Shown: positions 10,080 to 19,276 of the stretch, piece by piece | Layout of the letters: every line of letters starts with the position of its first letter | Numbering within the stretch: the stretch's first letter is position 1 | Assembly: GCF_900120405.1 (NCBI RefSeq) | Contig: NZ_LT635493.1 | Location: 150,427 to 214,426 of the forward strand | Reading direction: 5' to 3' | DNA from: Urinicoccus massiliensis | Lineage (GTDB): Bacteria; Bacillota; Clostridia; Tissierellales; Peptoniphilaceae | DNA: 64,000 nucleotides | Made by a program: the position numbers and the translations under genes | Notes under the pieces: generated by a model | Told to the model about the DNA's origin: nothing | What the model saw: only the letters and a program-made list of their open reading frames with translations | The model's database searches: none

Positions 10080-12394
10080 AGAGAATCCTTCCTTAAAATA
10101 CCCCTTTGGTAGTGACCATAGGTCCAGCCATTAAAACTTTCTTTTAAGATTTTCTTGCAATCCACATCCCTGTGGTCCAGACTTTGGATAATTTCTGAAA
10201 TGGGTTCCGAGGAAAATTGAGCATCAATCCTCAAGCCAATCTTCTCCTCCAGGTAGTTTTTCTTTTTCCCATCCAAATACAGGGGGAGGCTGTTGTAAAT
10301 TCTTGTAATCTTCCCCTGTCTCCGAAAGGGAAAGTCCATATTTTTTTCATCTCTTAGGGCAAAAACCCCATTAAGGGAGCATGTCTCACACTGGCTGGAA
10401 TCTTTACAGCCCTTCACCAGGGAGTTTGGACAATGGTCCATAATCATCCCTGTTAAAAATCCATAGTAGAGAGTGGACAGGTCTCCACCACAATTCCTGG
10501 CCATGACCTGGGCTTGCTTGTAGGTAGCCTCATAGGAAATGTCGATGGAGCTGGCTCCCAAGTCCCGGAGCATGGATATGCTTTGGCTGTTAAAGGCTCC
10601 TGTCCCCATACCGGCATGGATTTTCATGGGAGTCAAATCTTTTTGATAGGCAAAGGGCCAAAGGCTGGTGGCCTCCACTCCAGCAATCTTTCCCTGCCTA
10701 TAGAGGTCCAGGGCTCTTTGTTTTTCTTCCTGACCCAGGTCATAGTCCACAATAGGAGGCAAGACATAATAGACTTCTGGATTCAGACCCTGGAGGTCTT
10801 CGATGAGGTCCAGGTCTCTTGTCATAATCCGGTCCATGGCTTCCAGGTCTTGCCTCTTTAGACCTCTTGCAATTTCTTGGTTTTCAATATAGAGGGTTCG
10901 TTTGCCCTCTACCGGTCCTTCCATCTTCAAGGGAGGCAGCTTACCCAGCCGGTCCTCTTCCCCTTGGTAGGATTGAAAAATTTCTTCCACTAAATCCCTT
11001 CTTAGGACATTTAAGTCTTTGATGGATAAAAAGCAATTGGGATCCAGGTCCAAGTCCAGGTCTTCCCAATAAAAGGGTGTGTCCCCTAACTTGCCCATTT
11101 GACTCCGGACCCGGTCTTGGTCTAAACCTCGTTTCTGGGCTTCTTCCACCAGGGCTCCCTGGATGGAAACTTTTATGGGCTTATCCAGGGCCAAGGATGC
11201 AGGTTGGCCTTTTTTAAGGCTTAACCGTCCCCTTAGGCCGGTTTTTTCCAAGTCTTTTAATTGAAAGTTGGCCAGGCGACTGTTAAAGGTCCGGTAGATA
11301 TCCGATCCCTTCTTAGCCGGATAGGGAAAGGTTAGTTTCGATTCTCCAGGCGGCAGGTCTCGGCCTACTTCAAAGCCCCTTAAAAATCCTTCCTGGTCCA
11401 GGTAGGATATGCCGTCGCCTTCTTTTATCCCCTCTTGGAGATGGACCAGGGCCGGGTCCTTGGCATCCACCTGTCCCAGGTAGATCCCCTTATTTTTCCC
11501 ATGCCCCTGGGTGATAAAGTCTTGACCAAAGGCGCCAAAGGTCCGCCCCTGGGTAAAGCCCCGGTTAAAACTTTCCCGGGCCCTGAGTTCCAGGTCCCGG
11601 TCCCGCCGACCCTGACAGGCTTTGCTAATCATTTCCGTGACATAGGCTACATAGGAAGGTTTTTTCATCCTGCCCTCAATCTTAAAGGAATCCACCCCCA
11701 AGTCCACCAGGTCTGGGATTTGGTCCAGGGCCCAAAGGTCCTTGGGGCTTAAAAGATAGCCGGACTTTAAAAGCTCCTTGCCCCGGATAATTTGGTATTT
11801 TTTCCGACAGGGTTGGGCACAGTCTCCCCGGTTTCCCGACCGGCCACCAATATAGGAAGACATGGTACACTGGCCTGAATAGCAAACGCAAAGGGCCCCA
11901 TGGACAAAGACCTCCACTTCAATGTCCACCAGGTCCTTGATCCGTTTAATTTCTTCAAAAGGAGTTTCCCGGCTCAAGACCACCCGGGTCAGGCCCAGGT
12001 CCTTGCAAAGCTTGGCCCCTTGAACATTGTGGATGGTCATTTGGGTTGACCCATGAAGGTCCATATAGGGCAAAACGGAGCGAAGCATCCGTATCAAGCC
12101 CAGGTCTTGTACAATCAATGCATCCACTCCGATTTTTGCTAATTTTTTCGCCGTTTCCACAGCCTCCATCAACTCTTGGTCTGCCAAAAGAGTGTTTAGG
12201 GTGACGTGGACCTTGGTCCCCTGGAGGTGGGCCAGTCTCACTGCCTCTTGGACCTCCTCCAAGCTAAAGTTTTGAGCATGGGCCCGGGCTGAAAACTTTT
12301 TTTCTCCCAGGTAGATGGCCTGGGCCCCGTAGGCCAGGGCCGCCTTAAAGGCATCCATGGAACCTGCTGGAGCTAAGACTTCTACTTGCTTCAC
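10076..12394 (-). CDS. U32-family peptidase/rRNA hydroxylase-like protein with DUF3656
   Basis: A 772-residue protein. The N-terminal U32 domain begins EVLAPAGSMDAFKAALAYGAQAIYLG, and the signature cysteine cluster (CVCYSGQC, then GRSGNRGDCAQPCRKKY) is near residues 170-200. The remainder matches the long DUF3656-containing form, with a second cysteine set (CKDSSQCETC) near 670. Family members were named collagenase-like peptidases, but characterised relatives (RlhA, TrhP) hydroxylate 23S rRNA or tRNA. An RNA-hydroxylation role here is inference. The start is GTG, overlapping the zapA stop as GTGA. Confidence 0.88.
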   Translation of the reverse strand: MKQVEVLAPAGSMDAFKAALAYGAQAIYLGEKKFSARAHAQNFSLEEVQEAVRLAHLQGTKVHVTLNTLLADQELMEAVETAKKLAKIGVDALIVQDLGLIRMLRSVLPYMDLHGSTQMTIHNVQGAKLCKDLGLTRVVLSRETPFEEIKRIKDLVDIEVEVFVHGALCVCYSGQCTMSSYIGGRSGNRGDCAQPCRKKYQIIRGKELLKSGYLLSPKDLWALDQIPDLVDLGVDSFKIEGRMKKPSYVAYVTEMISKACQGRRDRDLELRARESFNRGFTQGRTFGAFGQDFITQGHGKNKGIYLGQVDAKDPALVHLQEGIKEGDGISYLDQEGFLRGFEVGRDLPPGESKLTFPYPAKKGSDIYRTFNSRLANFQLKDLEKTGLRGRLSLKKGQPASLALDKPIKVSIQGALVEEAQKRGLDQDRVRSQMGKLGDTPFYWEDLDLDLDPNCFLSIKDLNVLRRDLVEEIFQSYQGEEDRLGKLPPLKMEGPVEGKRTLYIENQEIARGLKRQDLEAMDRIMTRDLDLIEDLQGLNPEVYYVLPPIVDYDLGQEEKQRALDLYRQGKIAGVEATSLWPFAYQKDLTPMKIHAGMGTGAFNSQSISMLRDLGASSIDISYEATYKQAQVMARNCGGDLSTLYYGFLTGMIMDHCPNSLVKGCKDSSQCETCSLNGVFALRDEKNMDFPFRRQGKITRIYNSLPLYLDGKKKNYLEEKIGLRIDAQFSSEPISEIIQSLDHRDVDCKKILKESFNGWTYGHYQRGILRKDSL

Positions 12395-12939
12395 TCTTCT
12401 TCACTCCCCTTTAAGAGGGAGACTTCTTTTTGTAGGTCCACAATGGTTACTTGGTCTTGGTAGATCTTGTCCTCATAGGCCTTTTCTTTTTGGTCAAAGA
12501 GGGCCACTTGGTCTTGGGCAGACTTCAAGTCCCTCTTGGCCAGGTCCAGGTAGCCCTTTAATTCCCTTACTTCCCCTTCCAGGTCTTTTTTCTTTTGGAG
12601 CAGGTCCTGAACTTTTTCTTGGAGCCCCTTCTTTTCTTCCAGAAGTCTTTGCTCTTCCTCTTTCAGGGCTCGGTTTTCCTCTTGGGACTTTTGAATTTTT
12701 TCATTTTCAGGATTTTCAGATGCCAAATCATCTAAGTTTTCCCGGGCTTGGTAGAGGTCGTTTAAGAGGTTCAAAGCCGTTAGGACTAGGCCTTGGACTT
12801 GGTTTAAACGATAGTTGGCCTTGGCTGTTTCTTGAATTTTTTGGGTCAACTCCCCAGCCATTTTTTGAATTTTTTCCTGGTCATCACTTCCAACAACATA
12901 GAAGTTCATTCCATCAATATCAACTTTTATCCGGTCCAT
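12391..12939 (-). CDS. zapA: cell division protein ZapA with extended coiled coil
   Basis: I place the start at the ATG at 12939 (182 residues), which has GGGGGA 8 bp upstream; an in-frame ATG 15 bp further up (12954) has no ribosome binding site. Residues 1-80 fit ZapA (RIKVDIDGMNFYVVG, a helix, then the GLVLTALNLLNDLY dimer helix). The rest is a long charged coiled coil (about 85-175), making it longer than the 85-110 residues of classical ZapA. ZapA bundles FtsZ filaments at the division site. It lies between pheT and the U32 gene. Confidence 0.85.
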   Translation of the reverse strand: MDRIKVDIDGMNFYVVGSDDQEKIQKMAGELTQKIQETAKANYRLNQVQGLVLTALNLLNDLYQARENLDDLASENPENEKIQKSQEENRALKEEEQRLLEEKKGLQEKVQDLLQKKKDLEGEVRELKGYLDLAKRDLKSAQDQVALFDQKEKAYEDKIYQDQVTIVDLQKEVSLLKGSEEE

Positions 12940-12959
12940 GAGAATTTCCCCCATTTCTA

Positions 12960-15350
12960 TTATTGGTCTCTTAATTGACCCTTGAGTTCTTCTTGGATTC
13001 TTTGAATCATGCTTTCAACACTTGGGTTGATTTCTTCATCCTTCAGCGTATGGTCCTTGCTCTTGAACTGCATGTTAAAGGCCACACTCTTCTTGTCTTG
13101 GTCAATAGAGTCTCCCCGGTAGATGTCAAAGACTTCAAAATGGTCTAAAAGGTCTCCCCCTTCTTCCAAGACAATGGCCTTGACTTGGCCAATTTCTGTT
13201 TTTTCATCTAGGATAAAGGCCAGGTCTCGACCGATGCTGGGATATTTTCCAGGATCTTGGTAGAGGATGGCCGTCTTTTCTGCTTCCACCATCTTTTGGA
13301 AGTCCACTTCGGCCACATAGGCCCTCTTCTTCATCTTGAAGTTACCTAAAACTCGGGGATGGACTTCTCCAAAGAAACCATAGGATTGGCCATCTACAAA
13401 AATTTCTGCACTCCGGCCCGGGTGGAGGTAGCCTTGGCTGGCCCTCTTCAGGGTGATTTCCCCAATTCCTGCCCGGTCAAAGAGTCTTTGGATGGTGTGC
13501 TTTAAGAAATAAAAATCTTGGTCTCCGTAAAAACCAATGGCCAATCTCTTGTGTTCTGTTGGCAGGTGGTCTTGGTCTTGGTCCAGGCTAAAGGTGTTGC
13601 CGAACTCATAACCGAAGGCTTCTGGATTTTTCCGATTCATATTTTTAGATAAAACTTCCAGGCTGTCTGCCAAAAGAGTGGTTCTCATAACAGAATATTC
13701 TTCTCCCAAGGGGTCCAGGAGCTCGACGTTTTTCCGCAGGGGAGAATCTTCTTCCAGGTTGAGACGGTCATAGGCCTTAGGACTCATAAAGGAAAAAGTC
13801 ATCCATTCGTTGTAGCCCAGGGCAGCCAGAACTTCCTTCAGCTTGGCTTCCAGGTTCCGACTGGCTGGCTTGCCCCCTCTGGTTAATTTTCCCTTAAGAG
13901 GTTGGGGGGTGATGTTGTGGAAGCCGAAAAGCCGTCCCACTTCTTCAACCAAGTCCTCTTCAATAGTTAGGTCTTGGCGGAAGGATGGAATCTTGGCCTC
14001 AAGTCCTCCTGATTTTTCTTTTGTTTCGATACCCAGGCCTTTTAAGTAGTGGCCCATTTGGTCCAAGCTAAGGTCGGTCCCCAAGAGATCATTGGCCTTT
14101 TCTTGCCGCAAGTGGATGGTCTTTTCCGGGAAGTCTTTTGTCTTTTGGTCATAGGATCCCTTGGCCACCTTGGCAGCTCCCAGGTCCTTGGCCAAAACGC
14201 AAAGACGGTCTACAGCTTCCTTGCAGGAATTGGGGTCCATTCCCTTTTCAAAACGGGTAGAAGCTTCCGTTCTCAGGGCAAACTTTTTGGACGTTTGGCG
14301 GACAGTGTAGGCGTCAAAAAGAGCCCCTTCCAAAAGGATGGTCTTGGTGGATTCTGTTACTTCACTATCTAGACCCCCCATAACTCCCGCCAGACCAATG
14401 GCTTCTTGGCCGTCGCAAATCAGGATGTCTTTTTCATTGACCCTTCTTTCTTGCTTGTCCAGGGTTGTCAGGACTTCCCCTTCCCGTCCGTTTCGGACAA
14501 TAATTTTCTTGTCCTTGACCTTGTCTAGGTCAAAGGCATGGAGGGGTTGCCCCAGTTCCAACATGACAAAGTTGGTCAGGTCTACGATATTGTTAATGGG
14601 CCGAACGCCACTTTGCATCAGGGCATTTTGCATCCATTGGGGAGATGGTTGAATTTTTACATCATAAAGAACCCTGGAATAGTAGCGGTGACAATCTGGA
14701 CTTTGAATGTCAATCCCTTGGGCAAAGTCTTGGATGGGCTTTTCATCTTCTTCAACCTCCAACTTGGGAAGGTCCAAGTCCAGGTCAAAAGTTGCCGCTG
14801 TTTCCCGGGCCATGCCCAAAACACTTAAGCAGTCGGGACGGTTGGGGGTGATTTCCAATTCCAAAACAGCCTGGTCCATGTCCAATACTTCTTGGATGGG
14901 CCGGCCAACTTCTACGGATTCATCTAAAATCAAGACCCCGTCTCGAAAGGCCATGGGGATGACAGAAACATCATAGCCCAATTCTTGGTAGGAACAAAAC
15001 ATTCCTTGGGATAAGACCCCTCTAAGTTTGGACTTCTTAATTTTTTCTCCTCCAGCCAGGCTGGACTTGTCCAAGGCCACAGGCAGGTGGGCCCCTTCAA
15101 AGACATTGGGGGCTCCTGTTACAATTTGGATTTTTTCTTGACCCACATCTACCTGACAAACCACTAGCTTGTCGGCATCAGGGTGCTTTTCAATGGACAA
15201 GATCTTCCCCACTACAACCCGGTCAATGTCTTGGCCGCTTTTGAAGATGGATTCAACATGAGATCCTGTCAGGGTAATTTTATCAGCAAGTTCTTTTACA
15301 TCTTTATCGATTGGGCAATATTGCTTCAACCAAGCAATTGGTAAATACAT
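12960..15350 (-). CDS. pheT: phenylalanyl-tRNA synthetase beta subunit
   Basis: A 796-residue beta subunit of the alpha2-beta2 enzyme. It shows the N-terminal EMAP/OB tRNA-binding domain (about 40-150; KHPDADKL, VTGAPNV), the B3/B4 editing domain, the B5 domain, the inactive synthetase core, and the C-terminal ferredoxin-fold anticodon-binding domain (YPSIGRDLAFI to the end). It follows pheS by 13 bp with AGGAGG upstream of the ATG. Length is normal for the family. Confidence 0.97.
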   Translation of the reverse strand: MYLPIAWLKQYCPIDKDVKELADKITLTGSHVESIFKSGQDIDRVVVGKILSIEKHPDADKLVVCQVDVGQEKIQIVTGAPNVFEGAHLPVALDKSSLAGGEKIKKSKLRGVLSQGMFCSYQELGYDVSVIPMAFRDGVLILDESVEVGRPIQEVLDMDQAVLELEITPNRPDCLSVLGMARETAATFDLDLDLPKLEVEEDEKPIQDFAQGIDIQSPDCHRYYSRVLYDVKIQPSPQWMQNALMQSGVRPINNIVDLTNFVMLELGQPLHAFDLDKVKDKKIIVRNGREGEVLTTLDKQERRVNEKDILICDGQEAIGLAGVMGGLDSEVTESTKTILLEGALFDAYTVRQTSKKFALRTEASTRFEKGMDPNSCKEAVDRLCVLAKDLGAAKVAKGSYDQKTKDFPEKTIHLRQEKANDLLGTDLSLDQMGHYLKGLGIETKEKSGGLEAKIPSFRQDLTIEEDLVEEVGRLFGFHNITPQPLKGKLTRGGKPASRNLEAKLKEVLAALGYNEWMTFSFMSPKAYDRLNLEEDSPLRKNVELLDPLGEEYSVMRTTLLADSLEVLSKNMNRKNPEAFGYEFGNTFSLDQDQDHLPTEHKRLAIGFYGDQDFYFLKHTIQRLFDRAGIGEITLKRASQGYLHPGRSAEIFVDGQSYGFFGEVHPRVLGNFKMKKRAYVAEVDFQKMVEAEKTAILYQDPGKYPSIGRDLAFILDEKTEIGQVKAIVLEEGGDLLDHFEVFDIYRGDSIDQDKKSVAFNMQFKSKDHTLKDEEINPSVESMIQRIQEELKGQLRDQ

Positions 15351-15363
15351 GGGCTAGGACCTC

Positions 15364-16386
15364 CTAAAATTGATTCAAGAAACGTTCATCGTTGTCAAAG
15401 AGTAGGCGGATGTCGGAAATGCCATATTTAACCATGGCAATCCGGTCAATCCCCATACCAAAGGCAAAGCCGGAATATTTTTCAGGGTCAATGCCACAGT
15501 TTCTTAAAACATTGGGGTGGACCATGCCGGCCCCTAATAATTCCATGGACCAGCCGGTTCCATGGCAGGCCTTACAACCAGTCCCATGACAGGCATGGCA
15601 GGTTACGTCCACTTCAGTACTTGGCTCCGTAAAGGGGAAGTAGTGGGGACGGTAACGGGTTTCCATGTCTTGTCCGAACATTTCGTGGATAAAAACATCC
15701 AGGGTATGGATGAGGTTGGCCATGGAGACTTTTTCATCCACAACCAGGCCTTCCAATTGGTGGAACATGGGGCTGTGGGTGTCATCTACATCGTCAGGAC
15801 GAAAAACCCGTCCACTACAAACCATCCGAAGAGGGGCTCCCAATTCCTTCATGGCCCGGATTTGCACCGGAGAAGTTTGGGTCCTTAAAAGGGTAGTATC
15901 ATCGATATAAAAAGTATCCGTCTTATCTCGAGAGGGATGGCTCATAGGCGCATTTAGGGCGTCAAAGTTGTTGGCCACAGACTCAATTTCAGGTCCCTCA
16001 TAGACGATAAAGCCCATTTGAACAAAGAGGTCTTCCAATTCTTCCTTGGTTTGACTCAAGGGGTGGATGTGGCCTCGACGGGCCTGTTTTTTGTCCAGGC
16101 TGATGTCAATCCATTCCTTGTCCAATTGTTGGTTTAACTTGTCTCTTTCCAACTTTTCCTTTTTGTCGGCCAGGGCCCCTTCAATTCTTTCCCGAACTTC
16201 ATTGGCCAAGGCTCCCATCTTGGGCCTTTCTTCCGGACTGAGTTTCCCCATGCCCTTTAAAATCCCTGTCAATTGGCCTTTTTTACCCAGGCTGGCCACC
16301 CGTATTTTATCTAGGGCCTCTAAGGACTGGCAGTCTGCAATTTGGTCCAAAGATTCCCTTTCAATCAATTCCAGTTTTTCTCTCAT
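15364..16386 (-). CDS. pheS: phenylalanyl-tRNA synthetase alpha subunit
   Basis: A 340-residue class II catalytic subunit. The N-terminal coiled coil (about 1-85) precedes the core with RTQTSPVQIRAM, VFRPDDVDDTH, FHQLEGLVVD and the motif 3 sequence AFGMGIDRIAM, which binds ATP. A CHACHGTGCKACHGTG segment near residues 245-262 is a zinc-binding-like insertion known in some PheS. The start ATG is preceded by GGGGAG. The gene has its own promoter at 16423-16451, downstream of the tRNA terminator. Confidence 0.97.
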   Translation of the reverse strand: MREKLELIERESLDQIADCQSLEALDKIRVASLGKKGQLTGILKGMGKLSPEERPKMGALANEVRERIEGALADKKEKLERDKLNQQLDKEWIDISLDKKQARRGHIHPLSQTKEELEDLFVQMGFIVYEGPEIESVANNFDALNAPMSHPSRDKTDTFYIDDTTLLRTQTSPVQIRAMKELGAPLRMVCSGRVFRPDDVDDTHSPMFHQLEGLVVDEKVSMANLIHTLDVFIHEMFGQDMETRYRPHYFPFTEPSTEVDVTCHACHGTGCKACHGTGWSMELLGAGMVHPNVLRNCGIDPEKYSGFAFGMGIDRIAMVKYGISDIRLLFDNDERFLNQF

Positions 16387-16422
16387 GGTTCTCCCCTTTA
16401 ACTAAGTAATTTCAATTCTTTT

Positions 16423-16451
16423 ATTATACCATTTAAGTGGCTTTATTTCAA
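16423..16451 (-). promoter_or_regulatory. promoter of the pheST operon
   Basis: The -35 TTGAAA (16446-16451) and -10 TATAAT (16423-16428) are separated by 17 bp, with a TGG extended -10. It lies 37 bp upstream of pheS and just past the tRNA terminator. There is no T-box leader, unlike valS in this window. Confidence 0.85.
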
Positions 16452-16463
16452 TGAAGGCAAGCT

Positions 16464-16492
16464 AAAAAGCCCTCCGGTTTCCCGAAGAGCTT
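16464..16492 (-). terminator. terminator of the tRNA cluster
   Basis: An 11-bp stem (AAGCTCTTCGG with CCGGAGGGCTT, three G-U pairs) closes a GAAA tetraloop and is followed by a T-run. It sits 8 bp after tRNA-Cys. Confidence 0.85.
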
Positions 16493-16499
16493 TTGATTT

Positions 16500-16573
16500 T
16501 GGAGGCGACACCCAGACTTGAACTGGGGGTGAGGGTGTTGCAGACCCGTGCCTTACCACTTGGCTATGTCGCC
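16500..16573 (-). tRNA. tRNA-Cys (anticodon GCA)
   Basis: A 74-nt cloverleaf with acceptor GGCGAC pairing with GTCGCC, discriminator T and encoded CCA. The anticodon loop CTGCAAC gives GCA. The first anticodon-stem pair is a C-T mismatch. It is last in the Phe-Ser-Cys cluster. Confidence 0.95.
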
Positions 16574-16584
16574 CTATTGAATTT

Positions 16585-16675
16585 TGGCGGAGAGGGTGGG
16601 ATTTGAACCCACGTGGGCCCGAAGACCCGAACGGTTTTCGAGACCGCCTCGTTATGACCACTTCGATACCCCTCC
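16585..16675 (-). tRNA. tRNA-Ser (anticodon CGA)
   Basis: A 91-nt class II tRNA with acceptor GGAGGGG pairing with CCTCTCC, discriminator G, encoded CCA, and a variable arm GTTCGGGTCTTCGGGCCCAC. The anticodon loop CTCGAAA gives CGA, reading UCG codons. Confidence 0.95.
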
Positions 16676-16724
16676 ATTATTTCGGATCAAAGAATAACAT
16701 GTCCGGCGATACTCATAGTAAAGA

Positions 16725-16800
16725 TGGTGCCCAGAGCCGGAATCGAACCAGCGACACGTGGATTTTCAGTCCACTGCTCTACCGACTGAGCTATCTGGGC
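16725..16800 (-). tRNA. tRNA-Phe (anticodon GAA)
   Basis: A 76-nt cloverleaf with acceptor GCCCAGA pairing with TCTGGGC, anticodon loop CTGAAAA (GAA), T arm GTTCGATTC and encoded CCA. It is first in the cluster, which lies immediately upstream of the synthetase genes pheST. Confidence 0.97.
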
Positions 16801-16826
16801 CAGTATTCCCACTCGTTACTTTTACT

Positions 16827-16855
16827 ATCTTAACGGATTTTAAAATAAAAGTCAA
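16827..16855 (-). promoter_or_regulatory. promoter of the tRNA-Phe-Ser-Cys cluster
   Basis: The -35 TTGACT (16850-16855) and -10 TAAGAT (16827-16832) are separated by 17 bp. The -10 lies 26 bp upstream of tRNA-Phe. Confidence 0.8.
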
Positions 16856-16870
16856 GACGATTTTCAAAAC

Positions 16871-16905
16871 TTCCCCCTGGGGAAATAGGGTCCAAGGACC
16901 CTATT
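16871..16905 (-). terminator. two adjacent hairpins at the hslO 3' end
   Basis: A 10-bp perfect stem (AATAGGGTCC/GGACCCTATT, 16884-16905) includes the hslO TAG stop. It is followed by TTCCCC/GGGGAA (16871-16884), whose downstream strand is GTTTTGAAAA. The arrangement could end hslO transcription, but the T-tracts are poor. Confidence 0.5.
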
Positions 16906-17797
16906 CTTGATCAATTTTTTTCGATTTTTCAATTAAGGCCTTTAAATCTTCCCCATCAAAGTGGTAGGCTTCATTGCAAAAATAGCAGGTGATTTCAGCC
17001 TGGCCGTCTTGGTCTTGGATTTCTTCCAATTCCTTGTAGCCCAGGGACAAGAGGGAGTCTGCCACCTTTTCCTTGGAACAGTCACAAGCATAGGCAATGG
17101 GACGACTTTCTAAAATTTCCGGGTCTTGCCCCTCTAAAAGGTCCCGGATCAAGTCTTCCGGCCCCTTGCCAGTCTTAAAGTAGTCTGTTACAGACCCAAT
17201 TTTTTTCACCGCTTCTTCCACCTGGTCCACTTCTTGGTCCGACACTCCCGGCATCATTTGCACAATAAAGCCTCCGGCGGTTTTTACCGTCCGGTCTCTT
17301 TCCACCAGGACCCCCAAGGCTACAGCCGAGGGAACTTGGTCAGATTGGACAAAGTAGTTGGCAAAGTCATCGGCAATTTCTCCCGACAAGAGGGAAACCC
17401 GGCCTACATAGGGTTCCTTGAGGCCCAGGTCCATGACCACCGTCATGACCCCCTGGGATCCTACAATCCCTGACACATCCAATTTTCCATTGGCCTTGAG
17501 GTCGTGGTCGGCTTGGGGGTTTTGGACATAGCCCTTGATATGGCCATCGTTTTTCCCTGTTACCAGGATTTTTCCCAAGGGACCGTCTCCATCAATGTGG
17601 ATGGTCAGGGAATCTTTTTGGTTTTTCATGCCGGCAGCCATCATAAGGCCTGCCATTAGGGTCCGACCCAGAGCTGCTGTGGCCGTTGGGGTGGTTTGGT
17701 GGATCCTCCTGGCCTCTTCCACCACCTCTGGGGCATAAACCGCCGCAACTTTTATGGTTTTATTTCCATTGATTCCTCGAACTAATTTATTTTCCAT
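16901..17797 (-). CDS. hslO: Hsp33 redox-regulated chaperone
   Basis: The start is set at the ATG at 17797 (298 residues), with AAGGAGAG upstream; longer in-frame starts lack support. The N-terminal domain is followed by the C-terminal zinc-binding redox switch, with CDC near residue 240 and CYFC about 30 residues on (CxC and CxxC). Under oxidative stress these cysteines form disulfides, release zinc and activate holdase activity. It overlaps the methyltransferase gene by 11 bp and ends the hpt operon. Confidence 0.95.
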   Translation of the reverse strand: MENKLVRGINGNKTIKVAAVYAPEVVEEARRIHQTTPTATAALGRTLMAGLMMAAGMKNQKDSLTIHIDGDGPLGKILVTGKNDGHIKGYVQNPQADHDLKANGKLDVSGIVGSQGVMTVVMDLGLKEPYVGRVSLLSGEIADDFANYFVQSDQVPSAVALGVLVERDRTVKTAGGFIVQMMPGVSDQEVDQVEEAVKKIGSVTDYFKTGKGPEDLIRDLLEGQDPEILESRPIAYACDCSKEKVADSLLSLGYKELEEIQDQDGQAEITCYFCNEAYHFDGEDLKALIEKSKKIDQE

Positions 17798-18527
17798 TCT
17801 CTCTCCTTTTTGCCTTAACCACCAATCTTTGGGTTTGAGGTCCTGCCGGGGTCTGGCTATAGCCATGGTAAAAGGCCAGGTCCTTAAAGCCCAGGTCCCT
17901 TAAGAGGGCCTCCAAGTCCTCCCGGTCATAGGCCCTTTGCTTGTGAATTTCATCAAAGCGCTGGTAGAGATCCTCCTGGTGAGACGTTTCCCGAAAGATG
18001 GTCAGGTTGTAGTCATTTATTTTATCTTCTTTAGAATAATTATTTTGCCACAGGGCCAGGGCCCCAGGACTTTCCTGCATAAATAAGTTTGCCCCCATTT
18101 CCTCATACTTGTAAGAGGTGTTGACATCAAAGTAAAAGGCCCCTCCTGGACTTAAAACTTGAGCCACCCGGCTAAAACAAGCCTCCAGGTCTTGGGGGTC
18201 CAAGAGGTAGTTTAGGCTGTCGCAAAAGCAGACAATGGTGTCGTAGCTTTCCGGCAATTGAAAAGAGGTTAGGTCCTGGCGCAAGAGCCGGACCCGAGGA
18301 TTGTAACCAATCTTTTTCTGGGCCCATTCCAACATGGCCTCAGACCCGTCAAAGGCTGTTACCGGTCCCTTCTTGGCCAATTTTCCCGTCAAGGTCCCTG
18401 TGCCACAGGCCATTTCTAAGATATTTCTATAGCCTGGCTCCTGGGACTCCAACCAGGCCAGACAGGCATTGTAGTCGTAGTCTGTCATTAAATCGTCGTA
18501 GACAGAGGCTAAATACTCATAGGTCAC
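17787..18527 (-). CDS. class I SAM-dependent methyltransferase
   Basis: A 246-residue enzyme with the SAM-binding glycine motif LEMACGTGTLTGKLA near residue 40, an acidic FDGSEAML strand and an IVCFCDSLNYL segment, typical of the methyltransferase-25 group. The substrate is unknown. The GTG start overlaps the sirtuin stop (GTGA), and hslO overlaps its end by 11 bp. Confidence 0.88.
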   Translation of the reverse strand: MTYEYLASVYDDLMTDYDYNACLAWLESQEPGYRNILEMACGTGTLTGKLAKKGPVTAFDGSEAMLEWAQKKIGYNPRVRLLRQDLTSFQLPESYDTIVCFCDSLNYLLDPQDLEACFSRVAQVLSPGGAFYFDVNTSYKYEEMGANLFMQESPGALALWQNNYSKEDKINDYNLTIFRETSHQEDLYQRFDEIHKQRAYDREDLEALLRDLGFKDLAFYHGYSQTPAGPQTQRLVVKAKRRENGK

Positions 18528-19267
18528 CGGCTCGCTCCTTCTTCCACCAGGCTTAAAATTTTTGTCAGGGCTTGGCCAATCCCCTCATGGATCACCACAT
18601 CAGCCTTGTAGTCATAGGGGGTTGCTTCCTTGTTGATGATAATCAACTTCTTGGCCATACCCGGCAGGTAGCTTACAGGAGCCACCGCCAGGGAAGACCC
18701 TGCCACCAAAAGCAGGTCGCAAGTTTCCATAGCCTCATAGGCATCCTGGAAGTCTTGGGGCATCATGTCCCCAAACATGACCACATCAGGTCTCAAAACT
18801 CCCTGGCAGGCTGGACAGCGGGGTGGAATTTCTTCCTCCACAGTAACCAGGTCCACATAGTCTTGGAAGGGATAGGTCTTGTGGCAGGACATGCAGTGGA
18901 CTGTCCGGGTGTGGCCATGGACTTCAAAAACCTTCTTGGACCCAGCCAGAGTATGGAGGTTGTCAATATTTTGGGTGATGACTCCCTTTAAGTAGCCCAG
19001 GTCTTCTAATTTTTTCAAGGCCTTGTGGCCGGCATTGGGTTTTTTAGCAAAAAGGTCTTTGAGCATGACAAAGCCCTCATGGTAAAAGCGGTCCGGGTCC
19101 CCTAAGAGGACATCCCTGGAAAGGGCTGTCGCCCCATCAAACTCCTTGTAATAGCCGGTGTCCGACCGGAAGTCCGGAATGCCGGATTCCGTAGAAATCC
19201 CCGCTCCCGTTAAAGCATACATATTTTTTGCTTGAAGAATTAAATTTGCAGCTTCTTGGTATTCCAT
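18524..19267 (-). CDS. NAD-dependent protein deacylase (sirtuin)
   Basis: A 247-residue Sir2 protein. It shows GAGISTESGIPDFRS near residues 20-34, the QNIDNLH substrate/NAD loop with the catalytic histidine in VHGHT, and a four-cysteine zinc site (CMSC and CPAC). It removes acyl groups from lysines and consumes NAD. It is in the middle of the hpt operon, 10 bp downstream of the CPBP protease gene. Confidence 0.95.
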   Translation of the reverse strand: MEYQEAANLILQAKNMYALTGAGISTESGIPDFRSDTGYYKEFDGATALSRDVLLGDPDRFYHEGFVMLKDLFAKKPNAGHKALKKLEDLGYLKGVITQNIDNLHTLAGSKKVFEVHGHTRTVHCMSCHKTYPFQDYVDLVTVEEEIPPRCPACQGVLRPDVVMFGDMMPQDFQDAYEAMETCDLLLVAGSSLAVAPVSYLPGMAKKLIIINKEATPYDYKADVVIHEGIGQALTKILSLVEEGASR

Positions 19268-19276
19268 CTTTTCCTC

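Noticed and set aside
12357-12941. A 194-codon plus-strand open frame opposite zapA
   Set aside because: It is the mirror of the charged coiled-coil codons of zapA and gives a Leu/Pro/Phe/Gly-rich non-protein-like sequence.
16387-16500. A T-box or leader attenuator in front of pheST
   Set aside because: The space holds only the tRNA terminator and a direct promoter 37 bp from pheS; no T-box core is present.
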